64,000 nt of DNA, from the NCBI GenBank assembly GCA_964406155.1, contig CAYOQR010000010.1, forward strand, positions 1 to 64,000, given 5' to 3'. Below, piece after piece: positions 61,516 through 64,000 of the stretch. The DNA comes from Dongia_B sp964406155 (GTDB lineage Bacteria; Pseudomonadota; Alphaproteobacteria; Dongiales; Dongiaceae). Numbering within the stretch: position 1 is the stretch's first letter; the number at the start of each line of letters is the position of its first letter. Below the pieces are notes generated by a model, which did no database searches, was not told the DNA's origin, and saw nothing but the letters and a program-made list of their open reading frames with translations. A program made the translations under genes and the position numbers.

Positions 61516-61525
61516 CGTGATGTCC

Positions 61526-63220
61526 TCAATTCTTCGCGGTGTCGTAACCCATGAGCTGCGTCAGGATCGACTGCATCTGGTTCGCCTGGGAAATGCTGGA
61601 TTCCAGCCGGCCATATTGATCGAGCAGGAAGGTCTGGTAGTTGTTCGCCTGGATCTGGATCTCGGAGGCCCTGGCCTGCAAGGTGCTGTCCTGCGAATTT
61701 AGTCCGTCGACGATGGTCTGGACCGAGCCGGAGGTCGTGTTGGAGGCATTGGCGGAGAGCTGGTAGATCTGGTCGGCCAGTCCCTGGGACGTGTTGACCG
61801 TGATGCTTTCCGAGCTCGACCCCGTGAAATTGAACTGCAATCCGGCATAGGCCGATCCGGTCGGGCCGGAGATCACATTCCCGTTGTAGATCAGGGGAAC
61901 GGTGTTGCCGAGACCGTCGGTCGCGGTCGCGCCGGTGACATTGCCGTTGCTGTCGGTCGTGACATTCATGGTGAACGTACCGACATAGGTGCTGTTGCCG
62001 TGATTGGTCAGGGTGAGGTCCGGGCTGGACGCGCTGGCCGTATATTCGAAAAGCTGCCGCACCTGGTCGAAATTGTTGGTTAGCGCGGTGCTCAGGGAGC
62101 CGCTGTCGATCTGCAGGTTATTGTCCGCATTCAAGGTGATGCCGATCGCCCCCAGGGAGATGCCGCCGATATAGGAGGTCAGCGCGGAATCGATCTGCGT
62201 GGAAATGCTGCGCAAGGTGCTATCGCCGAACAGCGTCGCACCGGAAGCGGCGGTTCCGTCGGTCTGCGTCGCCTGGTTCTGCGCCACGAAGGAGCGCCAT
62301 GCATTATAGGCCTGGGTGAAAGTCTGGATCGCGTTCTGGATCGACGTCGTGTCGTTGTTGATCTGCAGCGTGATCGAGGTATTGGGGTCGGATTGCGTCA
62401 GATGCAGGGTGACACCGTCAATGATATCGCTGATATCGTTGGTGCTGCGCTGGATGCCGGGGACGCCGTCGACCGTCAGGAGGGCCGGCTGGGCGCTCTG
62501 CAGGACAGAGGCGGCGGTGGCGCCATCCGACCCGGTGACGCCGAGGCTGCTCAGGACATTGCCGCTGGTCGTCGACATCTGGATCTGCTGGTCGGTGTCG
62601 GCGCCGGTCAGCACTAGCATGTATTGCGGATTGCTGCTGGAGCTGGAAATGGTGATGACGCTGGCGGAAACGCCGGTCGTTCCGGTCTGCTTATTGATCG
62701 CATTGGCGATGTCGTTCAGCGACATATCGGCGGTGACCGAGATGGTCGCGGCGGTCTTGCCGCTTTCGCCGATGGTGAAGCCGCCCGTGAGGTTGAGGGC
62801 ATTCGTCCGGCTGGCCTGGTTCGAACTGCCGAGGCGTTCCACCGTGGCAAGCTGCTGGACCGTGATCTTGTGGCTGCCGGTCGCGGTGCCGGAGGCGACA
62901 TCGGCGGACAGAATCTGGCTGGCGCTCACCGAACTGTTGGAGCTGAGGCTGGCGGCGCGTGCGTTGAAGACATCGGGCGTGCTGCTGAGCGGCGCCCGCA
63001 GCGTATTGGCGGCATTCTGCAGATTGACCAGCAGGTTCTGCATGTCCTGATAGGCCGAGACCTTGGTCTGGTTGGCGCTGATCGACGCATTGATCGTATC
63101 GATCTGATTCAGCAGCGGCTGGACCTTGGCCGTCACCACATCATCGACGGTCAGGCCGGAGCGGTTGATGGAACTGCTGGTCTGCGCGCTGACAGCCGCC
63201 GCCGAAGAGACGCTCGCCAT
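61526..63220 (-). CDS. fliD: Flagellar filament cap protein FliD
   Basis: This 564-residue protein has the FliD N-terminal region (GLTVDDVVTAKVQPLLNQIDTINASISANQTKVSAYQDM, about 23-61) and a C-terminal coiled coil (QIQANNYQTFLLDQYGRLESSISQANQMQSILTQLMGY). It caps the filament tip and promotes flagellin insertion. The start follows AGGAGG. It lies between flagellin and fliS, with a terminator-like hairpin upstream. Confidence 0.9.
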   Translation of the reverse strand: MASVSSAAAVSAQTSSSINRSGLTVDDVVTAKVQPLLNQIDTINASISANQTKVSAYQDMQNLLVNLQNAANTLRAPLSSTPDVFNARAASLSSNSSVSASQILSADVASGTATGSHKITVQQLATVERLGSSNQASRTNALNLTGGFTIGESGKTAATISVTADMSLNDIANAINKQTGTTGVSASVITISSSSSNPQYMLVLTGADTDQQIQMSTTSGNVLSSLGVTGSDGATAASVLQSAQPALLTVDGVPGIQRSTNDISDIIDGVTLHLTQSDPNTSITLQINNDTTSIQNAIQTFTQAYNAWRSFVAQNQATQTDGTAASGATLFGDSTLRSISTQIDSALTSYIGGISLGAIGITLNADNNLQIDSGSLSTALTNNFDQVRQLFEYTASASSPDLTLTNHGNSTYVGTFTMNVTTDSNGNVTGATATDGLGNTVPLIYNGNVISGPTGSAYAGLQFNFTGSSSESITVNTSQGLADQIYQLSANASNTTSGSVQTIVDGLNSQDSTLQARASEIQIQANNYQTFLLDQYGRLESSISQANQMQSILTQLMGYDTAKN

Positions 63221-63277
63221 TGCTCGATCCTCCTGTCGCCGATGACGCCCCTCACGGCGGTACGGCGGTATTTAAGT

Positions 63278-63303
63278 GGAAGGGGGAGTTTAGTCCCCCT
63301 TCC
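63278..63303 (-). terminator. Perfect 10-bp hairpin between flagellin and fliD
   Basis: GGAAGGGGGA (63278-63287) pairs with TCCCCCTTCC (63294-63303) around GTTTAG. It lies 11 bp after the flagellin stop (minus strand). It is followed on that strand by ACTTAAAT rather than a long U-tract, so it may stabilise the abundant flagellin message and partly terminate. Confidence 0.65.
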
Positions 63304-63314
63304 TGGTCTGGGTC

Positions 63315-64000
63315 TCAGGACTGAAGGAGAGAAAGAAGCTCCTGTGGAATCTTGTTGGCCTGCGCCAGAGCGGCGACGCTGGCCTGGGTCTTGACGTCGG
63401 CCGAGGCAAGCTGCGACTTCTCGGCGGCAACGTCGGCATCCATGATGGTCGACTGCGCGGCGTTGGTGTTTTCCGTGGTCGTCGAGATGCTCTGGCTGTG
63501 GAAGGCGAAACGCGATTCCTGCGCACCGACCTGGGCGCGGTCCTTGGTGATCGTATCAATGGCGGTGCTGATCGTGTCGATCATGGTCAGCGCGCCGCTG
63601 GCGGTGGTCAGGCTCGTGCCGTTCAGGCTCAAGGCGGACGAATTGGACGCGGTGATCGTGACCTTGATCATGTCGGAGCTGCTGGTGCCGACCAGGAAGT
63701 TGACACCGCTGGCGAAAGTGCTGGTGCCATCGAGCAGCGAGGCGCCGCTATAACGCGTGCCCGTGGCGATGGCGTCGATTTCCTGCAGTAGCTGCTGATA
63801 TTCGGTATCGATATCGTTGGACCGTTGCGCGTCCGTGACGTTGCCCGAGGCGGCCGAGGTCGCCAGGGCTTTCATGCGCTGCAGGATGTCGCTGATGCTG
63901 GACAGGCCGCCATCGGCGGTCTGCAGGATCGAACTGGCCTGCGAGGCATTGGTCGATGCCTGGCCGAGGACCGCGACATCGGACTGCAACTGGGTGCCGA
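63315..64000 (-). CDS. fliC: Flagellin, C-terminal part
   Basis: The frame is open to the right edge; about 228 C-terminal residues are visible. It has the flagellin pattern: NDIDTEYQQLLQEIDAIATGTRYSGASLLDG (conserved D1 helix), a short variable centre, and the C-terminal D1/D0 helices (RAQVGAQESRFAFHSQSISTTTENTNAAQSTIMDADVAAEKSQLASADVKTQASVAALAQANKIPQELLSLLQS). The centre is short, so a compact flagellin of roughly 280-300 residues is expected. It is followed by a hairpin and fliD. Confidence 0.9.
   Translation of the reverse strand, partial: GTQLQSDVAVLGQASTNASQASSILQTADGGLSSISDILQRMKALATSAASGNVTDAQRSNDIDTEYQQLLQEIDAIATGTRYSGASLLDGTSTFASGVNFLVGTSSSDMIKVTITASNSSALSLNGTSLTTASGALTMIDTISTAIDTITKDRAQVGAQESRFAFHSQSISTTTENTNAAQSTIMDADVAAEKSQLASADVKTQASVAALAQANKIPQELLSLLQS

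Noticed and set aside
1..64000. CRISPR arrays, tRNA or rRNA genes, transposases, integrases, prophage genes
   Set aside because: None was seen on reading either strand. The tandem repeats found are short and lack spacer structure. A tRNA scan was not possible here.

Overview
This window has the look of an alphaproteobacterial chromosome, most like the Rhodospirillales. That placement is inferred from about 60% G+C, a cyoAB pair divergent from an MHS-type transporter, many ABC-transporter catabolic operons, and a fliC-fliD-fliS-flgDE-flgKL flagellar block. No rRNA, tRNA, CRISPR array, phage or insertion sequence was seen, and coding style is even throughout, so it reads as ordinary chromosome dense in catabolic modules.

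Layout. 1-3.5 kb: the start of a cytochrome bo3 ubiquinol oxidase operon (cyoA and a partial cyoB, minus strand), divergent from an MHS-family permease. 3.5-7.8 kb (minus): a cystathionine gamma-synthase-family PLP enzyme, an Asp/Glu racemase-like protein, a 3-hydroxyacyl-CoA dehydrogenase-family enzyme and an AraC regulator. 8.6-11.5 kb: an isochorismatase-type hydrolase, an amidohydrolase and a XapX membrane protein. 11.6-16.7 kb: an MFS exporter with a C-terminal ABM-like domain, a DoxX protein, and an EmrB/EmrA-type efflux pair.

16.7-26.5 kb: a malonate (or malonamate) utilisation locus. It has a spermidine/putrescine-type ABC importer whose ATPase is split off on the minus strand, a GntR/FCD regulator, malonyl-CoA synthetase (matB), malonyl-CoA decarboxylase (matA) and a malonamidase-like amidase. 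A TGTATACA palindrome overlaps a plausible -10 box at both divergent promoters, suggesting that one repressor controls both halves.

26.6-39.6 kb: a TetR-controlled catabolic region with a racemase-family protein and an aldehyde dehydrogenase on minus, then a small ABM-fold protein, a ThDP enzyme, a complete Liv-type ABC importer and a GMC oxidoreductase on plus. A 43-bp sequence, 33/43 identical between copies, lies in both promoter regions. 39.7-40.1 kb holds a small lipoprotein and an orphan open frame.

40.4-50.1 kb: a sugar or polyol operon with a Gfo/Idh/MocA oxidoreductase, a DeoR repressor, and a CUT1-type ABC importer interleaved with a BtpA/SgcQ protein, an FGGY kinase and an SDR. 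50.1-51.2 kb: a Rieske-flavodoxin-fold fusion. 51.3-64 kb (minus): flagellar genes for flagellin (partial), cap, FliS, hook cap, hook, an FlgN-like chaperone and the hook-filament junction proteins, followed by a large HAD-domain protein and a methyltransferase that may modify the cell surface or flagellum.

A recurring structural feature is a perfect GC-rich inverted repeat 12-17 bp after the stop codon of each of the three substrate-binding-protein genes, before the next cistron.
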